NCBI GenBank assembly: GCA_003254885.1
Contig: QANT01005142.1
Coordinates: 1-44,884 of the forward strand
Length of the DNA: 44,884 bases
Direction of reading: 5' to 3'
Source of the DNA: Purshia tridentata
Lineage: Eukaryota > Streptophyta > Magnoliopsida > Rosales > Rosaceae
Below are positions 22,740 to 35,305 of the stretch, piece by piece. The first letter of the stretch is position 1. Each line of letters opens with the position of its first letter. The position numbers were made by a program, and so were the translations under genes. Below the pieces are notes generated by a model that made no database searches, was not told the origin of the DNA, and saw only the letters and a list, made by a program, of their open reading frames with translations.

Positions 22740-25658
22740 CGACCACCTTCACTCGCTATCATCACTCGTACTCCTTTCCTCTTCATTTCTTTTTCACCTT
22801 TTGCCTGCTTTGCCAGCTTTGCCATATATAATACAATTACTAAAATAAAAAATAAATTAAATTACAGGCACACTCAGCAAACCTTTGGTTCTCACGCGCC
22901 ACGCGTTGCTACAATCAAATGATGTGGCTGGCTTTTATGATGACAGGTGTTGTGATGATGAAAGGTGAGCAGCGCGTGTGCTGCAGTTGAGTTGCAAGCA
23001 TCTGTTTATGGTCCTGCTTCATACTCTTTTTTGCTATTTCACTAAAATAAAATAGGAAAAAAGTGCTGTTTTGAGGTGAAGGTCCCATTCCGATTGCTTA
23101 ATGCATGTGGATCTTGAGATGTCACTTGAAATATTTGTCATGTGACAGTCACCGAATTTTAGGTCAGGTAATAAGGCTGATCACGCACAATGTCTTGCAG
23201 GGGATGCCTAAATTGTCACAAGCCAAAAAGATGCTTAATAGAAAGTCCTAGGAATCGTGGCCAAAAAAAAAAAATGTAGTTTGATTGAAATCTAACCGTA
23301 CATTTTTTTGGTCAAGAAGGATCTCAACGAAAAACGAAAAATTAATTAAACTACAAATCTTTAACTTATGGAATCTTTATTGATTATTGTCATGACATTT
23401 CGATATTCTTTAATAGTTTCACTGATTTTTTTCAAAAAGAATTTTTGTTGAGGTTCCAAAAGATAGGTAGGTTGCATTATGAGACATTGTGGAGATGAGT
23501 CCAACTAATGGTAATGTCATATCAAATTATATAATGATAAGTACGTGGTAATTAATATTTTTTTAATCAAGTATCTGACATTGTTATGGTGTCATGTGAC
23601 TTACGCTCTAATTCTAAAGGTAAATTCAAATAAAAATGTACTTAATCATTATTAGTTTATATTTAGAATTTGACAATATAACATATTAAATGGTTTTGCA
23701 ACATAATATATTTGTAAGAACATTTTTCTACATAATATATATATATGTGTGTGTGAGCGCACACATAGCAAGAGAGTGTCAATTGTTCTCAAGTAATTTA
23801 TTAGAAACTTATCATGCTCTAACATTAATTGAAAACATAGATTAAGTTCATTTCCCATATTTGGTAACTGCATTTTGACAAAAACATGATTTTTTATGAC
23901 TATTGAAAACCCAAAAAATAAAACCTCTGCACTCCTAAAATTACAAGAGGTATATAAAATATATGTTGGTGTTTCGATAATACCATTTTCAAGCATTGGA
24001 ATGGAAATGATGCATTTCATGGATTCTAAAAACTCCATTCCAAAAAATGAGTATGAAATTCATAAAATCGAAGCTTACTGAAAGGATTACATAAGAGAAA
24101 TAAAAACTTTACTATCACAGGTGTATACATCCATTTCAATTTTCTATCTCTCTCATTATATGATAGGCATATAAAGAGAGATAAAGACAATGGATGTACA
24201 CACCTATCACATGAAAGTTTGACTCCAAAAGAGATTTGAGATGGTGAATTAATTATTCGGTGTTTTTAAACCCCCAGCACTTTGTAGGGTTGGTTATTTG
24301 TATTGATGCAGTTGTACTCTGCATATTTCATAGCCCTCGCCAGATACATATGAAGCCAACAAGTTAGTCAGCAAAGTAATAATTTTGGAGCTCATCAGAT
24401 TATATCAGTTTATTTGAGAATAGTTGTTCATGCTGTGGTTGAAAATCTCAAATCCATAAAAGTTAATCTTCCTTGCAACATACTTTGGCTCTAATTAAGG
24501 AGAACTGCCGACATTCCTTTCTTTCTTTCTTGCAAGCAATTCATCCAATTCAATTATATGCCTGATTTCTTTCAAAGAACAAAGAACACCAGACTTGTAA
24601 ACTGTATATCATGAGAATTAAATAATAATTATACTACAATCAGAAATGCTCTGAGAGATAAACTTGAGCTCTAGAATCATATATTATTATTATTATTATT
24701 ATTATTATTATCTTTATTATTATTATCTTTACAGATGGGATGAACTCAAATAAAAAAGAGCAGCTTACAACAGTGGTTTTAGTATACCTTGGAGGCAAAG
24801 CAAGAACCATGACTATATAACAAAATTTATTAGCAGTTTTAAAAAGATATATGGGTTTGAAAGGAACATGAGTATATAATTAAATGTTAGTTTTAGCAAG
24901 TTAGTGAATTGAAGCAAATCATATTAAAATGGTACTTTGCGAGTATATTCTTTCCTTTGGTGCTTCTAGTGGTCCAGGGTATGGAGCATACATATGTATA
25001 TATATTCTTTTTTCTATGTGGAATAGTACTAGTGCATGCATCAGCAACCAACACAAGCTAAAGGCAAGGTCTTGGGAAAACTATGATATTGCTTTAAAGT
25101 GTCACAGTCATGTACACATTTATATTTGTAAGATCGATATATATTATTACTTCATTGTTGGTTGATTTCAGCTTGAGTTTTTGAAGTACAGTATTGTTGT
25201 CTAACATGATATATATCAAAATTTTGTTTGCAAAAAATCGTGAGCAAGCTTGATTAAGTTGGAAAAAAACCAGTGCTGGATTAGATTCAACAGTGGACCA
25301 CGCTAGTCCGTCATAGAACATGATTTTGATTCTAACTGTGATCACAATCATAAACACACATTATATATTTCTAAATCTTACAACATCCACAGTTGAAGAA
25401 AAGAACAAAATGGGAACCTTCAGTCCCTTGAATAGAGCCAAGTAAGATGTCTTGAGTTTCATGCACGAAATGAAAAGAGAAAAGTGGCATGGTGACAGAA
25501 AAAGGTAGGTTAAAGAATGTTTGCAATGGACATAGACCCCCAAGCATTCTCTTATATCAGTCCTCACTTGAATAGGTCCACCAACTAAGCCTTAACCCAC
25601 AACTTAGCTTCTCAAATTAAACCAAACTTCATCCCAACAAAACCAGTAAGTCCTCACA
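22740..25658. other. Intergenic region between the mimic RNA and the NHL gene
   Basis: AT-rich, with an (ATT)n microsatellite at about 24681-24731 and a short TA/TG run near 23740-23760. No coding region is supported. The last 300 bases are the NHL promoter and leader. Confidence 0.5.
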
Positions 25659-26249
25659 ATGCCTACTGCATCACAGTCCCAACAAGCAGCCCCAAAACCA
25701 AAACCAATCAGACTCATTGCCATAGTGTTGCTAACTCTGATTGTCCTTGCAGGTCTGGTGGTGCTCATCACCTGGCTGGTGATCAAGCCAAAACGCATCA
25801 TCTACACCATTGAAGATGGTGCAATCAAAAACTTCAACCTAGCCGACAACCACCTCTCTGCCACATTTGACTTTGTCATCAGATCCTACAACCCCAACAA
25901 GAGGGTCTCCATATACTATGACTCCATGGAAGCCACAGTCAACTACAATGATCAGGCTCTGGCCTCTTCTAGGATTGAGCCCTTCTTCCAGCGCCATCGA
26001 AATGTGACCCGGTTCCAACTCGAGTTCACAGCTCACTCCACTGCACTCCCAAGCCCTGTGTCAAAGGATCTGCTGCTGGAGAAATATTCAGGCAAAGTTC
26101 AATTGGATGTTTGGATGAAAGCAAGGATTAGGTTCAAGGTGGGAGCTTGGAAGTCACGCCACCGCACTCTAAGGGTTTCATGCTCCCCTGTGATGGAGTT
26201 TAACAGGCCCAAGAATCTGAAGAGAACTTACTGCTCTTCAGAACTTTGA
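25659..26249 (+). CDS. NDR1/HIN1-like (LEA_2 domain) membrane protein, At1g08160-like
   Basis: An intronless gene of 196 residues. A short proline/lysine-rich cytosolic tail (PKPKPIR, residues 12-18) precedes one membrane segment (about 19-42). A basic KPK stop follows, then an extracytosolic LEA_2 domain (about 60-175) with the family's NPN signature (SYNPNKRVSIYYD, 76-88). Length and layout match NDR1/HIN1-like proteins, which are plasma-membrane or plasmodesmal proteins linked to defence and stress. The specific role of this one is unknown. The start is the first ATG after a pyrimidine-poor leader (TCACAATGCC) and gives the expected N-terminal length. Confidence 0.95.
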   Translation: MPTASQSQQAAPKPKPIRLIAIVLLTLIVLAGLVVLITWLVIKPKRIIYTIEDGAIKNFNLADNHLSATFDFVIRSYNPNKRVSIYYDSMEATVNYNDQALASSRIEPFFQRHRNVTRFQLEFTAHSTALPSPVSKDLLLEKYSGKVQLDVWMKARIRFKVGAWKSRHRTLRVSCSPVMEFNRPKNLKRTYCSSEL

Positions 26250-26356
26250 GCAAAAATGATATCTGCATCATATGTATGTAATTTTTTTTTCTTTATTCGT
26301 TTGGAGTTTGATTTTTATGTTTTTTACAAAACCATGACAGTAGTAGTAATGCTTCA

Positions 26357-26665
26357 AACATTTTTCTAATTTTTTTGGCTTCTTCAAATTCCAGAACCAG
26401 TTATGTGTGTGGTCTTATGTATTGATTTGTGTTGGAACTTGTAAGTTTTCATGTAAGATCATTATTGTGATATTTATTTGTTTGTAACCAACCCATATGG
26501 GTTGATAACATTTTTCTAATTTTTTTGGCTTCTTCAAATTCCTGAACCAGTTATGTGTGTGGTCTTATGTATTGATTTGTGTTGGAACTTGTAAGTTTTC
26601 ATGTAAGATCATGTTTGTGATATTTATTTCATTTATTTGTTTGTAACCAACCCATATGGGTTGAT
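26357..26665 (+). repeat. About 150-bp tandem duplication in the NHL 3' UTR
   Basis: AACATTTTTCTAATTTTTTT starts at 26357 and again at 26507. The copies end in CCCATATGGGTTGAT and differ by a few bases, plus an insertion of about 10 bases (an extra ATTTATTTC) in copy 2. It lies 100 bases after the stop codon, so it probably doubles the 3' UTR and its poly(A) region. Confidence 0.93.
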
Positions 26666-26814
26666 CAGACTTGCTTCAAGTGACAATAATTTGTGATTCA
26701 GTTCTTTGCTTTGGTTTTTTTATTTAAAAATTGTGGATGTCAAAAAATATCATGTACGCTTATCAGTTATATATAATAACTTTTTTATTATAAAAAAAGA
26801 ATAATTTAACATGG

Positions 26815-27075
26815 CAGAGAAATAGATCTGGGGTCTGGGGAGAGATAGAGAGGCAGGGGGAAGGGGGAACAGAACTAGGGAAGTGAGAAAGTTGGGAAGA
26901 AAGGAAGGAAAAGAAAAAAAAATGAAAAAAAGAAGAGAGAGATCAGAGGAGGCAGTGCGTAGGAGGTAGGGAGGAAGTGAAGAAGAAAGGGAAAGCTTGG
27001 CTGCGTGAGAAAGTGGGAAAGTGGGAAGAAAAAAGAAAGGAAAAAAAGGAAAAAAAAAAAAAGGAAAAAGGTTTG
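26815..27075 (+). repeat. Purine-rich (GA) strand-asymmetric tract
   Basis: About 260 bases are nearly all A or G on the plus strand, with GAAAGGAAGGAAAAG- and GGGAAGAAAAAAGAAAGG-type runs. T-rich GGTTTGGGTTTGGGTTTG follows. The long minus-strand frame across it is a phenylalanine/serine-rich artefact of the composition. Confidence 0.7.
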
Positions 27076-30000
27076 GGTTTGGGTTTGATTGGGGTTTGAG
27101 CCTTTGGGCAATTGGAAAGAAAAAAAATGTTTGGAGTTTTGTTTGACCCTTTGGTTTTGGGTTTCGTTTGAGAATTTGGCTTTTTAGTTTTGAGATTTCG
27201 TTTAATTGTTTTTAAATCTTAAATCCTAATACATTTCTATATAAAAAATAATAAAAATACCCAAAAGGACCTAAATCCTAATATTTTATATTATATCCAG
27301 ATCTAAATTCTAATATTTTATATTATATCTTAAAAGAATATAGACTATAAAATATATAAGGTTTAGTGTAATTCACCTTATATTCACCTTACATCACATT
27401 TTTTTAACAAAATTTACTTCTAGCGTGTATTATATTCACCTTATATCATATGAAACTTATAATATGGTTTGGTTCCTTTAATATTTTTTTTATAAATATA
27501 GTAAATAATATGTTAAATAAACATATGGTAAATTTCATTCAAAATTTCCGTTGTTTGATAGCAATTTCCGTTGTTTTTGTCTAACCCTAAGAAATCGAAA
27601 TTAGATCGAAATCGAAATTGCACTCCTGTTCACCTAAATTTTGGGTTAGGTCCACGGAAGACAGTCTCATAATATCTCCCTATGTAGAAAGTTTACAATT
27701 TTTGGTGTTCTTATTGTTTGGCTTCCATAAGAGCCTTAAAGTGAAACTTAAAAGAAAAGCATAAAAGTAGTGAATGAAATCTTTAACTTGGGATGAAGGG
27801 GCCAATGTAATTAAATTTGTTTTGGGCCAATACACTAAATTATGGGCTTTGGTTCGATATAGTAAATCTGGGCTTGGGCCATTTTTTATATGTAATTTGC
27901 TTGCTTTTAGTGTTCAAGTTTCTTGGCAGTTGGACTACAAAATTCCAACAGTTTAGAATTAAAGACCCTGCAATCCTGCCAATAATTGCATTGATCAATG
28001 GATGTCACTGTTGCACCTAACTCTGTATTCTGTATCAAGTTTCACAAAGAGTTTCAACAAGTTACCATAAAAGGGAACTGGCTTTTATCCTAATTAAAGA
28101 CTCTTTAAAGGATCTTGGCCAAAAAAAAAAGACTCTTTAAAGGATCTGTTTGGATGAATAGAAAAGTCTATTAAGAATTTCAATATCTCCCACATATGAT
28201 GTCAATGAATGTAGATTAAATTGTTTTAGTTTAGGTACAAGTCATGGAGAGGTCCAACGCTTTATAAATCATTATGCAAGATTTTACACTTCTGGTGTTA
28301 ATTAAATTTCTCTCTCAACAAAAGACACACAATATTCCTGATATCCCATCGATTTGACCCGACTACCTCACAAAGTTGTGTTTTAGGATTTCACTATGAA
28401 CAGATGGAGATTACAATATACTAGAGGCATATTAGCCATAAGGGAGAGAGAGAGATATATGAGAGGGATCTTTTATGAAAAGTCGAAAGCTCATTAATTA
28501 TATAAAACCGAACTAATTAAGGCTCAAATGCTCAATGTAGCTCAAACATTATCCAACATGACACAAGATAGTTGTTATTGTTATTGTTTTTTTATCTTAG
28601 GGGATTTGAGTTTGGGAAAATACCATTAAATCACAAGATAATTGGTATACAAATCATAATTTTAATAACAATAATACTATTTTTACCTTATTTTTATACT
28701 ATATTTTTTATACCATCTTACTTGCCATTATTGTACTGGCAGGGTATTTCCTTATTTTTAGGGTTTTTATTTTTGTTTTTTTAGTGTCCAATGTATTAAT
28801 GTTATGTAGATTGTCACGTAAGATGAAAAGAAATATAGTATAAAAACATGGTAAGAATATCATTATTGTAACTAAAATTATGTCAAATTAAAGTATTATG
28901 TTTTCGTTTTTATGCATGTCGAAGAAGGAGGTTATGAGGAAGAAACATTTGAACTCTTACCATGAGTGTGGATAAACTCTAATAATGAATTGTACATGTC
29001 TTCACACTTAACATATTACTTTACATCTGCTAGAGATCATTAACTAATTATGATTGGCCTCTTTTTTTTTTTTTTTTAATAGCCGTCCTCTTTTCTTTTT
29101 TGGGGCTTAAAGTCATACATTTTTTTTTTCATCATCTAAAAAGAAATTATGCCTTTTCTTGTTGGGTAGGAAACAAAATAAATATATGATGGTTCATAAT
29201 AATTAGCTTGTCCTAATACATACCTGGCCTTCTGAATGATTAATGAGCCTTAATTGAGCATGCAATATGTTTGGTGGGAAGTGATACACTCTTTGTGGTG
29301 ATAGAGCAAGAAACTTGGCTAGATTCCAATTAATTCTCAATCAATTTTAATGGTTTGGTGTGAAGTGTGTGAAATGTGAGGAAAAATGATGGTTTAATTT
29401 AATGGTTAGCTTTCAAGTAATTAATATTATATTATATATATAAAAAAATAAAAATAAAAGCTTCCAAGTAATTAATAATGTGCATATCACCCATTTATAG
29501 TTGTCACAACTCTGATGTGAAAATGGTGGAAATTATCAACTTGCATATGCCTAAAGTCAGGTACCTGAAAACTTACATAAAAGGTGTTCTTCACCCATCA
29601 GATTATTTCATTCAATTCGAGATTGCATTTATTCCAAACAGTTAAATATTGAATTGGGTTAGGTTTTTGTCATCGGCTTAAAGATTTTATATTTTCTTTC
29701 TTTTTATGGTTTGAGATATTCAGAATCTTTTGCACTGTCTAAATCAAATTCAGAATTTACTCATACAAATAGAGATTAGAGACTTGAGTCTGTAAATACT
29801 AAATACCATGCATCCACTTCGCCATTGACTTTCTTAATTCAAATATTTTAATAATTATAACAATTTACGAATTCAATATTTGGTTTAACTGCCCACAATT
29901 TTACAATTATAAAAAAAAAATTATAAATGTTAACAAAAAAGACAACTGTTTAATTCCAAAGCAAGCCAGGCAAACACTGTCATCTATGTTATGTAGCATT

Positions 30001-30856
30001 TTTCTTGAAAGTTATTATTGGATGTTTATTTTTGGTCAGTTTTTTTATGAATAAATGTTAGGTATTTTTTAAAATTTGTGTACTAAATTTGAATTCCAAA
30101 TAATGTAATAGTATATTTGTCTATATTTTACTTCTATTCTAAATTTTATTTTATTGATTTAAATCGTCTATTTTGTAGGTCTATATTTAAAAATTATTTT
30201 TGTAAAAATTTAGACAAATTGAAAATCATTAATATATTAAATTTAGATAAAATAAATAGACATAAAATGTCTTTAATCAACACTTGAAATAATGACCATT
30301 TATTTAAAGATCAAATGGTTTCTGATTTACCTAATGGTTTTGCAACGATATATGATCCTTTAATGGAGGCTTTAAAAATAGATGATTTTGATCATCAAAA
30401 TACAATATGAAGTGTACACCACAATTTATTTAAGAGATCCCTTATTGGACGAGGTCTGCCCAGATATGTATCAACTAAACATGATCATGTATATTGTCAC
30501 GTTATTTGAGATCCAATCCAAATTTAGAACAAAAATTTGGAATCTATAGCAAAACATGTTTTTAATATTCAAAAGCTGACTAGTACGTACATATCCAATT
30601 AATTAAGTCGATTTTTTTAGATTTGATTTACATCCCAATCTAAACAATAAAAAAAGACAATTAAAACATGTTAGATTGATCTATGTGTTTGGTTTGAATT
30701 TTGGACACCCCTGCTTCATAAAAAGTTACAAATATTTCATGTTTTTTGTTATATTAAAAGGGATCAAATTTTTAACCTATAATATATAGTTCTAATTTAT
30801 TTTTGGAAAATTTGAATAACTAGCTAGTAATCACAATTGCTCTAATTAAAGATTTT

Positions 30857-30990
30857 TAGCCATGGTGCTAACTCTCAAGAAGCTAGGGCCTAGGACTCGA
30901 ACTCCTAGTGTTTGATCCCTATTGAATAATGCTCGTTAGCACTTTGCGATGGGAGCTTGAGTACTACTCGCGTGAGATTTCTAATTTCTT
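30857..30990 (-). mobile_element. Possible SINE-like fragment
   Basis: On the minus strand a perfect Pol III B-box (GTTCGAGTCC) follows an A-box-like GTGCTAACGAGC by about 40 bases. The segment is less AT-rich than its flanks. There is no tail or target-site duplication I can define. Confidence 0.3.
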
Positions 30991-31436
30991 AAAAAAAGGG
31001 TTAAATTTTTTAATAAAAAAAAGTTAATTTTCAAAATTCCCCTTCATTATTTAAATTTCCACTCGTCATGAGCAACCAAATGACTGTCAATGTTTCTTTA
31101 TTAGCCAAGTTATGTTTCAACTAATTTATATTGATTGATTGTAATTAACTTTGATATTACAAATGGGACTGCATCTATCGATCATATGATTCCATATCCC
31201 TTATTTGGTGGCAATTACGTGAGCAAAATGACAATGACATATAAAAATCAAGTGATCTTCAGCTATAAACAACCAGTACTAGCTGTGGCCTGTGGTTGTG
31301 GGGCATGCATGACATAATAGGACAGTTGCTATTAGACACTCTAGATATGCTTTCATCCTTTATGTGTTTAGTTGGCCTCTCAAAAGATAGGCAATATATT
31401 CATAACCACCCTATTGGGACAAGCAAATTAATCCCA

Positions 31437-31460
31437 AGCTAGCTAGCTAGCTAGCTAGCT
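31437..31460. repeat. (AGCT)6 palindromic microsatellite
   Basis: Six perfect AGCT units. Every unit is self-complementary, so the whole array can form a hairpin or cruciform. Confidence 0.97.
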
Positions 31461-33020
31461 ATATATGGTTTGGGACCAACCCCTTTTTCCTTGCCCACTC
31501 TTTGGGTCCAACCTTTAGCAAACTGCAAATATATATAGGTCATATTGATGGGGCAGTTGTGCCCTAAAAGCAAATAAATCAGTAAGATATCAGCCCCTGG
31601 CCTTCTGTTCTAGACCCCTCCACATTTACATAAGGACTATTTCTGCATGGCCTAATAATGTCTAACAGAGAAACATTAAGATATATGGAGGAGGATCACG
31701 TGAAAGAGGGCAGATACCATGAACAAGAAAACGATGAAAACGATGATTTGATTTGATTCATGTGAAAGACAGTTAACCTAACACATTTTGCACTATCTGT
31801 TTGTCTCTATGCCATATTTCGATCACATCCACGCGTACACAAATTATTCGATCACATTTTCTTTGCAAGTATCCTTTCTTTCCTTTCTTTTTGCCCACAT
31901 TCTTTATAAATGAGAAGTGATAGATGAGAGGCAGAAGAACGTGATGGTTACCAAAAGCTGTGGGGGCTTAATTTGGAGCTTGCCCTCAACCCTCAAGTCA
32001 TTGGGGACCTTCTTAGTTCTTGCGGTTGCTTATGAACCAACACATGTGGACTTCATTATGTCTACTACATACTTTTATATTCTATCTGTTAGTTTAATAC
32101 TAAATGAAATGTCGACTACTTCAAAGACATAATAATAATTTTGATAACATTTGTCTGGGGATTGAGCTAATCTTTATATAATATAACAAAATAATAATTT
32201 AACTATAATCATCAATCATTTACTATAAACCCAATTATACCATTGCCACCGACATGGTTGGCAAATAATCAAGTCAATACATATTTTTATGAAATTTTAA
32301 TTTGGTAATTCTTTCTATTGGTCAGGAAATTTGATTGGTACCCAACACTCCAACAGCCAACATGCAACAGGCTAAAAGGCGTTAGTAAATAATAAATGTA
32401 ATATTCTTTGGTTATATATACTAATTAATCAAGAAAGTCAATCGCTAACAAAATTTCATATATTAATTAGAAAATGTAATTTGAATTGCCATAAATATCT
32501 CCATGAACAAGCATAATGAGGAGCAGAGAAGGGTAGTTGATGAAAAGGGCTTTGAATTGAAGCCTTCACTTGCTTTTTGATTAAGAAGACTCAATCTGGC
32601 TAACTACAATAAATTATCAAATTTAGAAATAAAAAATTCAGTCAACCACTACTGTACATTGTTTAAAGCAGATAATAATGAAAGTAAAATTATCTATTTG
32701 GGGCAAATGCACTACTTATTAATATATGAGACAACTTTTTGTTAAACCATAGTTTAATTTAAGATGTCAATCCATGAATCTAAATGCACCTATCTGAAAG
32801 TTGGTTTCAATATCTTTTATGTACTCCACCAAAGGGCCCCATATATAGTGAATTTAACCTTTTCTTTTACTTTTTCTTAAATGAATTTTATTTTTCTTAC
32901 GTTTTTGTGATGCCAACTTCCTTTCTTCAATGATGTCAATTTTACATTTTCCACCAACTTGAACAATAATCCTAATTAGCGAATAAATTTTATAGATAAA
33001 ACTATTCATCTTATATTTAT

Positions 33021-33173
33021 TGGCCAAATATTTTATAGAAATGAAACTCTCGTGAATTTCACTATATAGGTAAATTTCACAAAGTGAAAAATGTGACCAA
33101 CAATATAAAGTAAAATTACTCTAGCTACATAGTGAAAATCACGTGAGTTTCATTTCTATAAAATATTTGGCCA
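33021..33173. mobile_element. 153-bp foldback MITE
   Basis: The left arm TGGCCAAATATTTTATAGAA (then ATGAAACTC, TTTCACTATA) is inverted on the right, ending in ATAAAATATTTGGCCA. The arms are about 47 bases with a few mismatches around a loop of about 55 bases. No transposase is present and no clear target-site duplication, so the superfamily is undecided. Confidence 0.8.
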
Positions 33174-34040
33174 TAGTGAAAGTAAGAAAGGAAACTTCTC
33201 AAAAGGAAACAATAAACAAGGAAATTTCCCAAAAGCAAAAAACAAGAAACAAGGAAATTTCCCAACAAAAAATAAAAAGAGAAAGGGAGACTTCCATCTA
33301 GTTTCTTTAATTTTACAATTTATTGATTAAAAGCCTTATGGCTTTTAAAATTCTAACTAAAGTTCAATAATATTGTAACCATTACATAATATTGATCCAT
33401 TATTTTCTATTTGTTTTTTCACACATATACCAAGCACCAAAAACTCGGCGGTCATTTTCAAGTGTTCAATAGTGTATTTTTACTTCTTTCTCAAATGCTG
33501 ATTTGTCAGCTTTATATTAGGTTTAACTATGAGATTTTGCGCAGCCTCCACAAACCTAATTCGATCTATACCTTAGAAAGGTATGAGGTGAACAAGTACT
33601 CTACACCCTCAAAAAATAAAAAAATATGTTTTTGATAAGGCAATGATCAAAGGGTTTTATTTAGAAAAAACAAAGGCTTTAAAGTCATAAGATTTTCTTT
33701 TCAAATAAAAAAATACTAGAAAGACAAAACTCTAATTTTTCTAAAGAAAAAACAAGAAGCAAGGAAATTGCTAGTAAATAAACTTTACACCTAGTCCTAT
33801 TGGTTTGCACAACTATCCTTTGGCATACAATATTTTAGAGTTTGCTTAAATATATATTTATAATGATACAAATATAATATTGAAAAATGTTTCATGGGAT
33901 GCAGCATCTCCATCCAAATGGATGCAAATCTGTCAACACACATCTCCAATTATTAACCGATAATTGCTTTGGTTAATAGAGTGTAAAATACATTGAATCA
34001 GCCCCCACTCACAAACAAACGCTCAGATCCTCACAAAAGG
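33174..34040. other. Intergenic stretch upstream of the RING gene promoter
   Basis: AT-rich, with several AAGGAAATTTCCCAA-like short repeats at about 33188-33270. No gene is seen. Confidence 0.5.
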
Positions 34041-34051
34041 GAAGCCAACCA

Positions 34052-34102
34052 AACGGCGCCGTATTCAGGAAAAGGGGTCGTCAAAAAGGAAACGGCGCCG
34101 TT
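34052..34102. promoter_or_regulatory. Paired GGCGCC-centred palindromes in the RING gene promoter
   Basis: AACGGCGCCGT at 34052-34062 and AACGGCGCCGTT at 34091-34102 are two copies of one palindrome, 39 bases apart. They sit in a CpG-rich island about 250 bases upstream of the likely transcription start. The factor that binds them is unknown to me. Confidence 0.6.
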
Positions 34103-34188
34103 GAGCGCTCCCCAAAGCTTGTACCCCACTTCCCGTTAAGCTCAAGATTTGGAAGGTTTCGTAAAACGACCGGAAGAAACCAACGTGC

Positions 34189-34198
34189 GACACGTGTC
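34189..34198. promoter_or_regulatory. G-box/ABRE-like palindrome
   Basis: GACACGTGTC is a perfect palindrome with a CACGTG core, bound by bZIP or bHLH factors in plants. A related TGACGTGTCC follows at 34278-34287. Together they suggest light- or ABA-linked input to the RING gene. Confidence 0.6.
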
Positions 34199-35066
34199 AG
34201 CCCCTGACGGGGTCCCCCTAATTTTTAGACGTTAGCGTTACGGCAATATTTATGGGGAACGAGGACTCGGAAAGGGTGACGTGTCCCCATTTAGTCTTCG
34301 TAAATTCGCCGCTCTTCCCTCTCTGTCTCTGAAAAAACTTCCATTTGCTCTCTTGAAAAATTCTCTCTCTCTCTCTGTTTCTTTCTATACAGCTAGGTTT
34401 TCTTTTCCTTTACTCTCAAACAATAAAGAGCTGAGGTAGTTTCACTGGTACGTTTTTGAGCTCTCAAATTCGCAATTCGTTTATTTAACAGCTTGAGGCT
34501 CATTTTATTTTCTGTCATTTTATCGGTTTTGAATTTGATTTCTTGTTATGAGTGGTTTATAATGCCAATTTAGTATTCTTGTATTCTTCAATTACTGGTT
34601 GTTTGGTTCCCGGGAAAATGATGGAAAATAAGTGTTTGAATCTTCTGTTTTGGATGTTAGGTATGGTGAGTCTAAGGTTGACTGAGCCTGAATGCTGCTT
34701 TAGACTGTTTGCGTCTCTCGGGTTCGAAATGACGAGAAACGGGGGATTCAATGTCCTAATTTCTTGTATTTTTGTACATTTTACTGGAGACCAAATTGAG
34801 CACTGAGGTTCAGACCAAAAATAAAAACAGAGCACTGAGGAGTTGAATTGATTTCGGATTCTGCTGATTTTAGAAAGTTTGTTTCTTCAATCTCTGCTCT
34901 CTTTTTTCTTAAATTTTATCAATTAAATATTTGAATTAGAAGGCTTTTATGTAAATGCTTTGGTTATAACTTCATAATGAATTGAAGCTGATAAAGGAAT
35001 AAAAATTGACCTTTTAATTTCCTTTTCTGGACTGCAGCAAAAGTGAAGGCAGCAATCACAGCAGTG

Positions 35067-35176
35067 ATGAAATTCGTAGGGGATTGGATGTTTTGATGCT
35101 GGTTAGATTGGTTGGTTATTATTTATCACCTTCATGTGGAAATGATGAGAGAGATGACAACTATGAGCCTGGCTAA
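35067..35176 (+). other. Two overlapping upstream ORFs in the RING gene leader
   Basis: A 9-codon frame (ATG 35067, TGA 35094-35096) shares its last base with the ATG of a 26-codon frame (35096-35176) in a TGATG overlap. They lie 130-240 bases before the RING start codon, in the second leader exon (acceptor CAG ending 35037). If not spliced out they could reduce translation. A leader intron (34448-35037, donor GTACGT) precedes them. Confidence 0.5.
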
Positions 35177-35305
35177 TTTCATCTGGATTTGGTGATCTGA
35201 TTTTTGAAAGGATCATCTGATTATAATTCCTGTTAATAAATGCGAATTTTTATGCATTATATACAGATCGGATGAAGGACTAATTGTTAGTTTGGATTTT
35301 GGATT

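Larger units (their letters stand above)
27076..33020. other. Gene-poor AT-rich region, about 6 kb
   Basis: No gene could be supported on either strand. Visible structures are: GACTCTTTAAAGGATCT repeated at about 28102 and 28131; a poly(T) run near 29070; a SINE-like B-box (GTTCGAGTCC on the minus strand, about 30895-30904); and the (AGCT)6 array at 31437-31460. The frames at 28572, 31135 and 31917 look random. Confidence 0.5.

Noticed and set aside
26875..27111. Minus-strand 78-codon frame rich in Phe and Ser
   Set aside because: A composition artefact of the purine-rich tract.
31917..32132. 71-codon frame as a small gene
   Set aside because: No family likeness, signal peptide or convincing splice context; length is expected by chance.
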